Position numbers and translations under genes: made by a program. The notes under the pieces were generated by a model. That model had not been told where the DNA came from. It did not search any database and worked only from the letters and a program-made list of their open reading frames with translations. This document shows, piece after piece, positions 1 to 8,008 of a DNA stretch of 46,427 nt (the stretch's first letter is position 1; every line of letters starts with the position of its first letter). The DNA lies in contig DEKW01000012.1 of the NCBI GenBank assembly GCA_002354055.1, positions 248,654-295,080 on the forward strand, given 5' to 3'. This DNA is from Bacteroidales bacterium UBA2712. Its GTDB lineage: Bacteria > Bacteroidota > Bacteroidia > Bacteroidales > Paludibacteraceae.

Positions 1-300
1 GACAAAGCGTCCGTCCTGGGTGCCACCTTCTCCGAACTGACCGATGCGCAGAAAGAGCGCCTGGGTATCAACTACGGCTTGCAGATCAAGTCGCTCAAAG
101 CTGGCAAACTGAAGAGTGCAGGTGTTCCATCGGGCTTCATCATCCTGAAAGTCAATAACCGCTCCGTGCGCACAGAAGAAGACCTTGACGACATCGTCCG
201 CCGTGCCAACTCCGCCTCCGAGCACGACCGCGTCCTCTTCATCACCGGCTGCACGCCGCAAGGCCGTATCCGCTACTACGCCGTCAATCTGGCAGAATAA
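1..300 (+). CDS. HtrA/Deg-type serine protease, C-terminal fragment
   Basis: The open frame enters from the left edge with no start and ends at TAA 298-300, so only the last 99 codons are present. The visible part is a PDZ-like domain: GFIILKVNNRSVRTEEDLDD is the typical PDZ stretch with a carboxylate-binding glycine-rich turn before it, followed by a final beta-strand (RIRYYAVNL). In Deg/HtrA periplasmic proteases this second PDZ domain mediates substrate binding and oligomer assembly. The serine-protease domain lies outside the window, so catalytic residues cannot be checked. A strong terminator follows at 333-354. The identity as Deg rather than another PDZ protein is an inference from domain shape and length. 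Confidence 0.72.
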   Translation, partial: DKASVLGATFSELTDAQKERLGINYGLQIKSLKAGKLKSAGVPSGFIILKVNNRSVRTEEDLDDIVRRANSASEHDRVLFITGCTPQGRIRYYAVNLAE

Positions 301-332
301 AGATGTAGATTATTAAGAATTAGAATGATACA

Positions 333-354
333 GGGGGCTGTTTTAGCCCCCTTT
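333..354 (+). terminator. Intrinsic terminator after the HtrA-like gene
   Basis: GGGGGCT (333-339) pairs with AGCCCCC (345-351) around a short loop, followed by TTT. It lies 33 nt after the stop codon at 300. Confidence 0.85.
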
Positions 355-361
355 ATCGTCC

Positions 362-394
362 CGTATGTTTCTCGTATGTCTCTCGTACGCGGCA
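362..394. repeat. 11-bp tandem array (3 units)
   Basis: CGTA recurs at 362, 373 and 384, exactly 11 bp apart, in units CGTATGTTTCT, CGTATGTCTCT and CGTACGCGGCA. It sits in the gap between two convergent genes. This is one of several 11-bp arrays in the window, each with its own unit sequence. Confidence 0.75.
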
Positions 395-426
395 GGTCAG
401 CACAAAAAGTGACGATTATTAAGAAT

Positions 427-454
427 ATCGGGCAGCCATCATTGGCTGCCCGAT
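427..454 (-). terminator. Long perfect hairpin, probable terminator of the acyltransferase gene
   Basis: ATCGGGCAGCCA (427-438) and TGGCTGCCCGAT (443-454) form a perfect 12-bp stem with a TCAT loop, 17 nt past the stop codon of the minus-strand gene at 471. The trailing minus-strand sequence (ATTCTTAATAATC) is only moderately T-rich, so termination is likely but not certain. Confidence 0.7.
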
Positions 455-470
455 AATTTGCATATCCGTG

Positions 471-926
471 TCAGAAATCAACTTTACGAACATATTTAGC
501 AGGATTTCCAAACCAAAGTTCTCCCGATGGTACATCTTTTGTTACAACACTTCCTGCTCCAATCATTGCCCTTTCTCCAATTGTAACTCCGCATACTATT
601 GTGCAATTTGCTCCAATAGAACAACCTTTCTTTAATTTCGTTTTATAGAATTCTTCTGGATATTGCTTCGAACGCGGATACATATCATTCGTAAAAGTTA
701 CATTGGGACCTACAAATACATCATCTTCAATTCTTACACCGTCCCATATTTGCACGCCGGATTTAACTGTTACGTTGTTCCCAATAGTAACATCGTTTTC
801 GATTAAGCAATGACTACAGATATTGCAATTTGAACCGATTATTGCTTTCGGAAAAATCACGCAATACTGCCAAATACGAGTTGTCTCAGGTACACTTGCT
901 TTACAATCAGACAAAGGATGAATCAT
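471..926 (-). CDS. Hexapeptide-repeat (LbH) sugar acyltransferase
   Basis: This 151-residue protein is built of left-handed beta-helix hexapeptide repeats (IGSNCNICSHCLIENDVTIG, then VFVGPNVTFTND, SIGANCTIVCGVTIGERAMI, IGAGSVVTKDVP, GNPAKYVRKV). The line-up matches the WbbJ/FdtC-like acetyltransferases that acetylate nucleotide-linked amino sugars for O-antigen or capsule. The family normally starts MIHPL, which places the start at 926; the longer frame up to 1082 has no family similarity. The gene stands alone between two hairpins, without other polysaccharide genes beside it, which suggests a remnant or transferred single gene. The exact sugar substrate cannot be told from sequence. Confidence 0.82.
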   Translation of the reverse strand: MIHPLSDCKASVPETTRIWQYCVIFPKAIIGSNCNICSHCLIENDVTIGNNVTVKSGVQIWDGVRIEDDVFVGPNVTFTNDMYPRSKQYPEEFYKTKLKKGCSIGANCTIVCGVTIGERAMIGAGSVVTKDVPSGELWFGNPAKYVRKVDF

Positions 927-1227
927 AATTTTACGGGTTATAGTTAAACAAAAACGCGAATAACTGTTGTTATCCGTGAATTGAGGCTGTAGGAAGTGCC
1001 CTAAGAATCGGATAGACATGCAGTTACTCGCGCAATGTATAATATACCCCAACATGCCCAATGGACTTACGTCCAAGAGCACGTGCGGGTGTAAAATACA
1101 CTCGTGAGCATCTACTTTGTCAGTCTTTTGATTCTTAATTAGAGTTTCCTACATTCCAATTCACAAAAGAACAAACGTGTAAACGCTTTAATTCAATATG
1201 TTATCGCGCGTCGCTACGCGCGGAGAG
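927..1227. other. 300-bp spacer without a supported gene
   Basis: An open frame continues upstream of the acyltransferase start to 1082, but it has no recognisable domain and I take it as non-coding or remnant sequence. No TTG-20-TAnnTTTG promoter was found. The only clear structure is the hairpin at 1205-1222. Confidence 0.5.
1205..1222. repeat. Perfect 7-bp GC hairpin downstream of the ORF6N gene
   Basis: CGCGCGT (1205-1211) pairs with ACGCGCG (1216-1222) around CGCT, 5 nt past the stop codon of the minus-strand ORF6N gene. There is no T-run after it on that strand, so it may stabilise a 3-prime end rather than terminate. Confidence 0.6.
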
Positions 1228-2301
1228 TTATATCTTAATTAATAAATCATCGGTTGTTAATTCCATCTTGGCGAAGGCAAACCACTTCTTGCCGAGGTCT
1301 TTGAGACTTGCGCCAATATGATAAACGGTATCATCAATGCACAAAAAGCGGTCGTGCGAACGGTCAAACGGCTCAACCTCTATCGGGGCATATTGGGCGT
1401 TATGTTTCTCTAAATCAAGGGACAGCTGCGGCGTGAGGTTTTTAGTATAGACCTTTGCCTTCACCCCTTTAGGTCGCTTGTCCAATATCGTAAAGACGCT
1501 TTCGTCTATGTAATTGTCTATCAGCACAATACGTTTCTTTGCCTCGCGCACGCGTTCCGTAATAAATACATAGGCATCGAAAATCTGACCGTCATAAAAG
1601 ATCCCTTGTTTCTGCGTGACACTGCCATCATCCAGACGGCGGAAAATTTCTTCAAACTTCTTATCCGCCTCCTCTTGGTGAGCGGCTAGACTGAGTTGCG
1701 TATGTTCAATGATCTCCAGCCGTTGAAACACTTGCGCGTTGGCAGCAATGAAACGACGCATCGCCGTGAACGCCCGCATGATCTGGATGTTAGTGGCAAT
1801 CGCTATCGGGGAACGGAGGACACTGCTAAGCATCGCAATACCGTTTTCCGTAAAGGCGTAAGGGAGGTAGCGTTGACCACCTCGACCGTTTGAGGTCGCA
1901 ATTTGCGATCTCAAATCGAATGGGCCTGCGTTTGAGGTCGCAAATTGCGATCTCAAATCTTTGGAATCATCATTCAAGGTCACAATTTGTGATCTTGGAA
2001 AATCATTTGGAATCACAATTTGTGATGTCAAGTTTACTGAGTTAACGTTTGAGGTTGCAAATTGTGACCTCAAACTTTCAGCCTCCTCTTTAGTGAGTTG
2101 GAACATAAAGTCCGCAGGGAAACGCTCTATGTTGCGTCTTACTTGCTCGTTAAGACGTCTTGTTTCTACACCATACAATCTCGCCAAGTCGCGGTCAAGA
2201 ATTACTTGCTTGCCGCGGATGACTTGGATGAGGTTTTCGATATTCTCCAAAGGTTGCAATGGAGCGGACTCAACTTTTTCTATGTCCTTCTTCTTTGCCA
2301 T
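1228..2301 (-). CDS. ORF6N domain DNA-binding protein with C-terminal PLD-like region
   Basis: The protein has 357 residues. Residues about 20-75 form an ORF6N domain (IRGKQVILDRDLARLYGVET, then RLNEQVRRNIERFPADFMFQL), a putative DNA-binding module seen in phage and mobile-element proteins. The family motif RYLPYAFTENGIAMLSSVL follows near residue 145. Between them lies an unusual expansion: five copies of a 9-residue word like LRSQFATSN at 14-, 11-, 14- and 14-residue steps. The C-terminus carries HDRFLCIDDTVYHIGASLKD, resembling a phospholipase-D-type HxK/HxR motif found in related Bacteroidota proteins. The start lies 9 nt after the leuS stop, so it is probably read from the leuS promoter. 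The biological role is not known to me. Confidence 0.85.
   Translation of the reverse strand: MAKKKDIEKVESAPLQPLENIENLIQVIRGKQVILDRDLARLYGVETRRLNEQVRRNIERFPADFMFQLTKEEAESLRSQFATSNVNSVNLTSQIVIPNDFPRSQIVTLNDDSKDLRSQFATSNAGPFDLRSQIATSNGRGGQRYLPYAFTENGIAMLSSVLRSPIAIATNIQIMRAFTAMRRFIAANAQVFQRLEIIEHTQLSLAAHQEEADKKFEEIFRRLDDGSVTQKQGIFYDGQIFDAYVFITERVREAKKRIVLIDNYIDESVFTILDKRPKGVKAKVYTKNLTPQLSLDLEKHNAQYAPIEVEPFDRSHDRFLCIDDTVYHIGASLKDLGKKWFAFAKMELTTDDLLIKI
1889..2075. repeat. Five near-palindromic 27-bp units inside the ORF6N gene
   Basis: Units are centred near 1902, 1944, 1986, 2019 and 2061. Each reads roughly TTTGAGGTCGCAA followed by its inverse TTGCGATCTCAAA (for example 1889-1915 and 1931-1957). 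Spacing is 42, 42, 33 and 42 bp, all multiples of three, so the reading frame is kept. The outer units are nearly perfect palindromes; the two middle ones (1971-2000, 2005-2033) have diverged. Confidence 0.85.
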
Positions 2302-2310
2302 AACTTGCGA

Positions 2311-5127
2311 TTACATCACAATGTTGACAATCCTGCCGGGAACAACGATGATTTTCTTCGGGGTGTTGCCGGCGAGGTATTTGGCGGTGTCTTCGTGGGC
2401 GAGGACAAGTTTCTCCACTTCGTCTTTCGGGGTGTCCTTCGGGCACTCAAGCGTGAAACGCACCTTGCCGTTGAACTGAACCGGATACTTCTGCGTGTCC
2501 TCAACCAAGTACGCCTCGTTACAAACGGGCCACTCGGCATTGACCACAAACTTGGTACTTGGTACCTGGTCACCTTGTGCCTTATGCCACATTTCCTCTG
2601 CAATATGCGGAGCGTACGGCGCTAATAGAACCGCAATCGGTTCAAGGATTGCACGCTTGTTGCACTTGAGCGCACTCAATTCATTCTGCGCAATCATGAA
2701 GGCAGGGATAGAGGTGTTGAACGAGAAGTTCTCCACATCCCATGTGATCTTCTTAATGAGCTTATGTAGGCTCTTGAGTTCTTCTTTCGTCGGCTCCTCA
2801 TCGGTAATCGTCTCGTACATATTCCACAAGCGTTTGAGGAAACGATGCACGCCGTCGATGCCGTTGGTGTCCCACGGTTTGGACATCTCCAGCGGACCGA
2901 GGAACATCTCATACAGACGCAGCGTGTCGGCGCCGAACTTGGCAATCACGTCATCCGGGTTGACCACGTTGAACATGGACTTACTCATTTTCTCTACCGC
3001 CCAGCCGCAGATATACTGCTTTGCGCCGGCGGTGTAGCCCGTCAATTCGGACGATGTGCCGTCCGCAAAAACGAACTCGGCGTTTTTGAACTCCGGCATC
3101 CATGCGCGGAAGGCGTTGATGTCCAGCACGTCGTTGTTGACGATATTCACGTTCACGTGAATCGGCTGCACTTTGTCCTTGTATTCGGGGTTCTCGATGA
3201 GGTTGTAGGAGATATAGAGGTTACCCGTCGCACCTTCGCCTATATAGCGATAGACGAAGTTCGAACGGCCCTGGATCATACCTTGGTTAATCAACTTCTT
3301 GAACGGCTCATCTTCGCAAACATAGCCCAAATCATAGAGGAACTTATTCCAGAAACGAGAATAGATCAAGTGTCCCGTAGCGTGCTCGCTACCGCCGAGA
3401 TAGAGATCCACTTGACGCCAGTACTCATTCGCCTGTTTGTCCACAAGAGCTTCATCGTTATGCGGGTCCATATATCTCAGATAATAGGCCGACGAACCGG
3501 CAAAGCCCGGCATCGTGCAGAGCTCCAAGGGGAAGACGGTCTTGTTGTCAATCAGCGATTTGTCTACTACCTTGCGGTTCTTCTCGTCCCATGCCCAGAT
3601 AGCGGCATTGCCCAACGGCGGTTCACCTGTCTCGGTCGGCAGGAAAGCACTCACCTCCGGCAGTTCGAGCGGCAGACACTCTTCGGGCAGGGTATAAGGC
3701 ATGCCGTTTTTGTAATACACAGGGAAGGGTTCGCCCCAATAACGCTGACGGCTGAAGATAGCGTCGCGGAGACGGTAGTTCACTTTCACGCGACCGATGC
3801 CGGTGTTGGTGATATATTCCTTCATCGCCTGAATAGCGTCCTTGACTTCCATGCCGTTGAGGAAACCGGAGTTGATCATCTTGCCTTCCTTGGCATCGAA
3901 GGACTCCTCGGAAACATCCGCTCCTTCAATCAGCGGAATGATCGGCAGGTTGAAATGTTTGGCGAACGCGTAGTCGCGGCTGTCGTGCGCCGGAACCGCC
4001 ATGATGGCGCCTGTTCCGTAGCCTGCGAGTACATAATCGGAAATATAAATAGGTATCTCGCCCTGTGTCAGCGGATTGATGGCATAACTTCCCGTGAACA
4101 CACCCGTTACTTTTCTATCCGCAATACGCTCACGCTCTGTGCGGTTCTTGCAGCGTGCGAGATAAGCATCCACTTCCGCTTTCTGCTCCGGCGTTACGAC
4201 GCGGTTGACATACTCGCTCTCCGGCGCAAGAACCATAAACGTCACGCCGAAGATAGTATCTGCCCGCGTCGTGAAGATCGTAAACGGTGCATCCTGCCCC
4301 TTCACGGCGAATTGCATCTCTGCTCCTTCGGAACGGCCGATCCAGTTACGTTGTGTCTCTTTGAGGCTCTCCGTCCAGTCGATTCTATCCAAGCCCTCCA
4401 ACAGACGACCTGCATAAGCGCTTACGCGCAGACACCACTGCCGCATCACACGTTGCTCTACCGGATAACCGCCACGCACACTCAGACCCTCGCTCACCTC
4501 GTCATTCGCCAGCACGGTTCCGAGTTTCGGACACCAGTTCACTTTGGTATCCGCCAGATAAGCGATACGGTAGTTCATCAACCGCTCTTGTTTCTCGCGC
4601 TCGGAAAGCGTCGCCCATTTCGGGTCGTTCGCCTCGAACTCCGCAATCAGTTTGCTAATCGGCTGGGCTTTCTGCGTTTTCGGGTCGAAATAGCTGTTGA
4701 ACATTTGCACAAACGCCCATTGAGTCCACTTGTAGAACTTCGGATCGCAGGTGCGCACCTCGCGGTTCCAGTCGTAACAGAAACCGATTTTCTTGAGCTG
4801 TGAGATATAGCGGTCGATGTTCTCGAAGGTCGTTTTCTCGGGGTGTTGACCGGTCTGAATAGCGTACTGCTCCGCTGGCAGACCATAGGAGTCAAAACCC
4901 ATCGGGTGCAACACGTTAAAGCCCTTCAGACGTTTGTAACGGCTGTAAATATCGCTGGCGATGTAGCCTAACGGGTGACCGACATGCAATCCCGCTCCCG
5001 AAGGGTAGGGGAACATATCCAACACGTAGTAGTGCGGCTTGTCGGATTCATTGGAAACGGTATAAACGCCGTTCTCCTCCCACGCTTTTTGCCACTTTTT
5101 CTCAATCTCTGAAAAGTTGTATTCCAT
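2311..5127 (-). CDS. leuS: Leucyl-tRNA synthetase
   Basis: Class I aminoacyl-tRNA synthetase that charges tRNA-Leu in the cytoplasm; 938 residues from the chosen start. The HIGH-type motif is HVGH (residues 48-51) and the KMSKS motif is intact near residues 713-717. The CP1 editing domain shows the TTRADTIFG and GTGAIMAVPAHD stretches, so post-transfer editing of misacylated tRNA is expected. A Bacteroidota-type insertion precedes KMSKS. An in-frame ATG lies 8 codons upstream, at 5151, but it falls inside the promoter -7 element (5149-5156), so ATG at 5127 is the start. ORF6N follows 9 nt after the stop. Confidence 0.97.
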   Translation of the reverse strand: MEYNFSEIEKKWQKAWEENGVYTVSNESDKPHYYVLDMFPYPSGAGLHVGHPLGYIASDIYSRYKRLKGFNVLHPMGFDSYGLPAEQYAIQTGQHPEKTTFENIDRYISQLKKIGFCYDWNREVRTCDPKFYKWTQWAFVQMFNSYFDPKTQKAQPISKLIAEFEANDPKWATLSEREKQERLMNYRIAYLADTKVNWCPKLGTVLANDEVSEGLSVRGGYPVEQRVMRQWCLRVSAYAGRLLEGLDRIDWTESLKETQRNWIGRSEGAEMQFAVKGQDAPFTIFTTRADTIFGVTFMVLAPESEYVNRVVTPEQKAEVDAYLARCKNRTERERIADRKVTGVFTGSYAINPLTQGEIPIYISDYVLAGYGTGAIMAVPAHDSRDYAFAKHFNLPIIPLIEGADVSEESFDAKEGKMINSGFLNGMEVKDAIQAMKEYITNTGIGRVKVNYRLRDAIFSRQRYWGEPFPVYYKNGMPYTLPEECLPLELPEVSAFLPTETGEPPLGNAAIWAWDEKNRKVVDKSLIDNKTVFPLELCTMPGFAGSSAYYLRYMDPHNDEALVDKQANEYWRQVDLYLGGSEHATGHLIYSRFWNKFLYDLGYVCEDEPFKKLINQGMIQGRSNFVYRYIGEGATGNLYISYNLIENPEYKDKVQPIHVNVNIVNNDVLDINAFRAWMPEFKNAEFVFADGTSSELTGYTAGAKQYICGWAVEKMSKSMFNVVNPDDVIAKFGADTLRLYEMFLGPLEMSKPWDTNGIDGVHRFLKRLWNMYETITDEEPTKEELKSLHKLIKKITWDVENFSFNTSIPAFMIAQNELSALKCNKRAILEPIAVLLAPYAPHIAEEMWHKAQGDQVPSTKFVVNAEWPVCNEAYLVEDTQKYPVQFNGKVRFTLECPKDTPKDEVEKLVLAHEDTAKYLAGNTPKKIIVVPGRIVNIVM

Positions 5128-5148
5128 ACTTAAAAACAAATTTGCGTG

Positions 5149-5179
5149 CAAATTTACTACTTTTTTTTGACATATGCAA
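5149..5179 (-). promoter_or_regulatory. leuS promoter (TTG-20-TAAATTTG)
   Basis: On the minus strand TTG (5177-5179) is followed after exactly 20 nt by TAAATTTG (5149-5156), the Bacteroidota -33/-7 pattern. The predicted start of transcription leaves a leader of about 15-20 nt before ATG 5127. Confidence 0.8.
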
Positions 5180-5216
5180 GAAGTATAGGAATTTTGTAGA
5201 TTTTTTGCGTGTATTT

Positions 5217-5294
5217 AGCCTTCGTTTATTCTTCAATTAGCCTCTATTTAGCCTTCATTCCCGTTACCATCTCGTTACCATTACGTACGTCACC
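5217..5294. repeat. 11-bp tandem array (7 units, drifting unit)
   Basis: Phased words occur at 5217, 5228, 5239, 5250, about 5262, 5273 and 5284: AGCCTTC-type units first (AGCCTTCGTTT, AGCCTCTATTT), then CGTTACCATct-type units. The 11-bp period stays while the word changes midway. The array lies upstream of the leuS promoter. Confidence 0.75.
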
Positions 5295-5333
5295 GTCCCG
5301 TTTTTTATCCGCATGTTGCCCTAAAAAGGTATC

Positions 5334-5463
5334 CGATTATTAAGATTTTGACATGTTGGAGCCAAGTAAGACTAAAATAAGACTTATGTAAGAGTTAAGT
5401 AAGACTTTAAACCTGTTCATAATCGCCAATTTTCATCCCGAAAAATGTACGATTATTATGAAT
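5334..5463. repeat. Two CGATTATT motifs and an inverted partner
   Basis: CGATTATTAAGA is at 5334-5345 and ACGATTATTATGAAT at 5449-5463. A reversed copy, TTCATAATCG, lies at 5415-5424, so 5415-5424 and 5450-5462 could pair. They match the motif copies near 308 and 412. Confidence 0.5.
5367..5410. repeat. 11-bp tandem array (4 units)
   Basis: TAAGA recurs at 5367, 5378, 5389 and 5400 in units TAAGACTAAAA, TAAGACTTATG, TAAGAGTTAAG and TAAGACTTTAA. The rest of the 5180-5546 gap holds the neighbouring 11-bp array, the CGATTATT copies and a 9-bp stem (5471-5479 with 5498-5506); I see no gene there. Confidence 0.8.
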
Positions 5464-5546
5464 CCGCATAACAAAAGCAAGCAATCTCTTGGTCACCTGC
5501 TTTTGTATAATTTTGTAATACCTTAGGTATGTGGTTGCTTTATTTG

Positions 5547-5690
5547 TTATAATGATTTGCGTAGCATATTTACGTAATCATAGATAGCAGAAATATGATT
5601 TGCTAAATCAAGATTTTCTTTATTGGTTGATTGCAAATAAAATGCTTCTGCATTAATATTATCTAGACATTTTTTCTGTTCTGGTGTCAT
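5547..5690 (-). CDS. 47-residue hypothetical protein
   Basis: ATG at 5690 opens a frame that ends with TAA at 5547: it begins MTPEQKKCLDNINAEAFYLQ and ends YDYVNMLRKSL. It looks alpha-helical, acidic to neutral and cytoplasmic, with no signal peptide or membrane segment. It begins 16 nt after the stop of the upstream lipoprotein gene and is probably read from the same transcript. The amino-acid make-up is protein-like rather than random, which is the main support. I recognise no family. Confidence 0.5.
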   Translation of the reverse strand: MTPEQKKCLDNINAEAFYLQSTNKENLDLANHISAIYDYVNMLRKSL

Positions 5691-5706
5691 GCTTTAAGAT
5701 TTAGTC

Positions 5707-6378
5707 TTATTCTGGAAAATTTGGTTCTACTCGATGTAAGCAACTTATAGCTAAAATAGCCTGATCTATATTGCCTCCATAACTATACTTCATAAGAGCG
5801 CCATAACCAACAGATTCATTTTCAGGAATATCATCCTCCTCCCAAAATACTTCAACTCTCATTTCAGATGTAAGGCTCGCTAAAAGTCTAATATATTGCT
5901 GATATGTGTCAGCAACATACTTAGGTTCATCTTCCATTTTAGGGTCTTCTTCTACGCTATCATAATAATATGCGCCAGCAAAAGGAATAGATCTCTTATA
6001 CATAGGAAGAGTTACGCTCTCTGACATGTGAGACAACCAATCTTTAGCATCTTCGGGCGCAATACCTTTGCTTGCCATATAGATAACGTCTTCAGTTTGT
6101 TCTTCTGAATTTAAACCAAATACTATTGTTTCTTTCTTATCTGCAGAATAGTATATATAACCATCTTCTTTATTTGAATACCCACCGCTATATCCCATCT
6201 CTTTTAAATTCGCTTCTGCTTGCGATAATGGGATTAAATGAAGAGGAGTTAAATCACTAAGTTGTAAGTACCCTTTAGTCTTTGTTTGTGGGTCATCAGC
6301 ATTGTTTTTGCCTTTGCTACATGACATTAGAGCTACACCGACAAAAGCGATCATAGCATACATAAAAATCTTTTTCAT
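5707..6378 (-). CDS. Putative lipoprotein of unknown function
   Basis: The 223-residue protein begins MKKIFMYAMIAFVGVALMSC, a lipoprotein signal peptide with a cysteine after LMS, so the mature protein would be lipid-anchored in the cell envelope. The start at 6378 is chosen for this signal; the frame runs open a further 88 codons upstream through a hairpin-rich region that has no coding character. The mature part has several aromatic and acidic stretches (YYYDSVEEDPKMEDEPKYVA) and no family I recognise. The region is A/T-richer than the housekeeping genes nearby, fitting the accessory character of 5180-10043. Confidence 0.75.
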   Translation of the reverse strand: MKKIFMYAMIAFVGVALMSCSKGKNNADDPQTKTKGYLQLSDLTPLHLIPLSQAEANLKEMGYSGGYSNKEDGYIYYSADKKETIVFGLNSEEQTEDVIYMASKGIAPEDAKDWLSHMSESVTLPMYKRSIPFAGAYYYDSVEEDPKMEDEPKYVADTYQQYIRLLASLTSEMRVEVFWEEDDIPENESVGYGALMKYSYGGNIDQAILAISCLHRVEPNFPE

Positions 6379-6682
6379 AATAACATTTTGATTAAATTCC
6401 CCTCTTACGCCTTCGGGGCTTGGAATACAAAAAGTGCGAACTTTCGCTTTGTTATATTGGGTCCTTCGGGTCTCGACTCCCATGTACTCCAATATATGCA
6501 GAAAGTCCACACTCAACGTGTGAACATTCGCTATATTTCGGAAGTACAATTCAAATTGTCGAGAAATGAAGGGCTCCTTAATAAAGCAAATGCTATTTAA
6601 TAATATGTTATAGCGCAACACTTTGCGCTTGTCTTTCTCCATCTTTTACGTCTCGGAGATGGACGATTATTTTATTTTGCCA
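6379..6682. other. Hairpin-rich spacer between the SIR2 gene and the lipoprotein gene
   Basis: No gene is supported here. The stretch contains a row of short inverted repeats with unrelated stems: GCGAA/TTCGC (6436-6447), CACAC/GTGTG (6508-6522), ACAATT/AATTGT (6546-6559), AAGG/CCTT (6569-6579), GCGCAA/TTGCGC (6613-6628) and TCCATCT/AGATGGA (6638-6663). The last ones could end the SIR2 operon transcript. 6650-6680 is also a copy of the motif at 9441-9471. Confidence 0.6.
6650..6680. repeat. Copy A of a 31-bp intergenic motif
   Basis: Begins GTCTCGGAGA, continues GGACGATTATT and ends TTATTTTGC. Copy B at 9441-9471 shares the same blocks with a 1-bp shift. The two copies bracket the SIR2 operon and its promoter. 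Confidence 0.65.
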
Positions 6683-7954
6683 TCAGTTGGTGTTGGACGC
6701 TGCCGATGCATTCATCATCTCATTTATGATTGTCGGCAGTTCTTCGTAATTATCATACCACACACAATTTATGCCAAAACCTCTCATAATTTTCTCCATG
6801 AAAGGTACGTCATATTCTATTCTTCGTAAAAAAGCATAATGTACAAGTTCAACTTCACTTCCTTCAATAGAAATGTCAATAAGTCTACGAAGATTGGGAT
6901 CATCCATTGAGAGACCTATAAAAAAACATGTACTTCTACATAATGCGTGTAACTGCTCGACATTCCCCCAATTATAGGACTCTTGAAAAATTTTGTGATA
7001 TTCTTGCTCTCCCAAAACAATAGGAGAGTATTCATCATCTTCTTCGTGTGAAACATAGCCATGCACATGGTATATGTACAAAGAATTCTGTTCTTTTGAT
7101 CTTGCTTTGTTAAATACAGGAAAACATAATTTTCCTTTATTTCTTATCTCGCGCTCTACAAGATTGTCATAGTTATACGATATAATACTCTCAATATTTC
7201 CTTGAGTAACCAAGGACGCAATTGATGAGATTAAATTTGAGTTTTTGATATTAGCATATAAAATTTCCCTAATATCTTTATAAAACTCGTAAGGAATCTC
7301 TTTTTGTGATTGTTTATATTCGTCTATGATATATCTTCCTTTTACTACACTATCGATATCGCTATCTATTTTTGATAGCCCTCTTTTTATACATAGTTTT
7401 TCCAGTAGAGAATCCCATGTTACAATGCCGGCAGAAGCGCTGACTCCTGCTCCAAGAAATACACTAACTTTGTTGTTTTTTAAAGCATCCTTTGCTTTTT
7501 CAAGCACACTAACCTCTTTATCCCTTTGATATTTTATGTCGCATTCTTCATATGCGTTCTTGTTCTTTGGATTCTTTTCTTTCGGTATCGCCTCTATCTT
7601 CTCTCTTAAATTATTATACGACATCACATCTATATCACGCCCTACTGGCAATACGTCGGATAGCATTCTATATGATTTATAATTCACATCACCCATTACT
7701 ACGACAACAAGTTTCTTTGGCTTTATTCTATCATATGATTGCCTTAATCTTGTAATTGTGTCATATGCCATGCGATACTTTACTTCGATGTATGTTTCTT
7801 GTGGCCAGCCCAATTTTTTAACGCCTTGGGGTAAATAGAAATCAAATTCTCCATGAGAAATTTCTATGCTTTCTTTGGCAGAGAAATCTACGCACAAAGA
7901 AATCATTGTATATACGGCACGCTCTATAGTATGCATATTTTCTAATGGATCCAT
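6683..7954 (-). CDS. Nuclease-like domain fused to SIR2 NADase-type domain
   Basis: This 423-residue protein has two parts. Residues about 30-90 show GEFDFYLP (D38) and then TYIEVKYR (E57, K59), the spacing expected for a PD-(D/E)xK nuclease fold. Residues about 160-400 are a SIR2 domain: FLGAGVSASAG (166-176) for NAD binding, SYNYDNLVE (259-267), HVHG with the probable catalytic histidine (296-299), and the late motif FFIGLSMDDPNLRRL. SIR2 proteins of this type in known anti-phage systems deplete NAD during infection. It is the last gene of a four-gene operon with a GHKL ATPase and a STAS-like protein. The defence role is inferred; the motifs are seen. Its last codons lie in a segment repeated at 8311-8337. 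Confidence 0.82.
   Translation of the reverse strand: MDPLENMHTIERAVYTMISLCVDFSAKESIEISHGEFDFYLPQGVKKLGWPQETYIEVKYRMAYDTITRLRQSYDRIKPKKLVVVVMGDVNYKSYRMLSDVLPVGRDIDVMSYNNLREKIEAIPKEKNPKNKNAYEECDIKYQRDKEVSVLEKAKDALKNNKVSVFLGAGVSASAGIVTWDSLLEKLCIKRGLSKIDSDIDSVVKGRYIIDEYKQSQKEIPYEFYKDIREILYANIKNSNLISSIASLVTQGNIESIISYNYDNLVEREIRNKGKLCFPVFNKARSKEQNSLYIYHVHGYVSHEEDDEYSPIVLGEQEYHKIFQESYNWGNVEQLHALCRSTCFFIGLSMDDPNLRRLIDISIEGSEVELVHYAFLRRIEYDVPFMEKIMRGFGINCVWYDNYEELPTIINEMMNASAASNTN
6700..6726. repeat. Direct repeat, copy 1 (end of the SIR2 gene)
   Basis: 27 bp starting CTGCCGATGCATTCATCATC match 8311-8337 at 24 of 27 positions (differences at the 10th, 11th and 25th bases). Here it encodes the final EMMNASAA residues of the SIR2 protein. 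Confidence 0.8.
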
Positions 7955-8008
7955 ATTCGCTTATATTTTTATTTATTTTACCATAAGTTGGAGTAGTGCC
8001 TAATACCA

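Larger units (their letters stand above)
308..426 (+). repeat. Pair of GATTATTAAGAAT motifs flanking the terminator region
   Basis: GATTATTAAGAAT occurs at 308-320 and again as ACGATTATTAAGAAT at 412-426. Related copies (CGATTATTAAGA, ACGATTATTATGAAT, GGACGATTATT) appear in other gaps at 5334, 5449, 6662, 32324 and 34240. The copies do not coincide with promoters of the TTG-20-TAnnTTTG type found elsewhere in the window. Function unknown. Confidence 0.6.

Noticed and set aside
1889..2075. CRISPR-like repeats in the ORF6N gene
   Set aside because: They are in frame, encode a repeated peptide word and their spacers are codons of the same protein.
2845..4803. 652-codon open frame antisense to leuS
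   Set aside because: leuS has complete family motifs on the other strand; the antisense frame has no recognisable domain or promoter and is a by-product of codon bias.
6379..6642. N-terminal extension of the lipoprotein frame
   Set aside because: The lipoprotein signal starts at 6378; the upstream part is a run of hairpins with no protein character.
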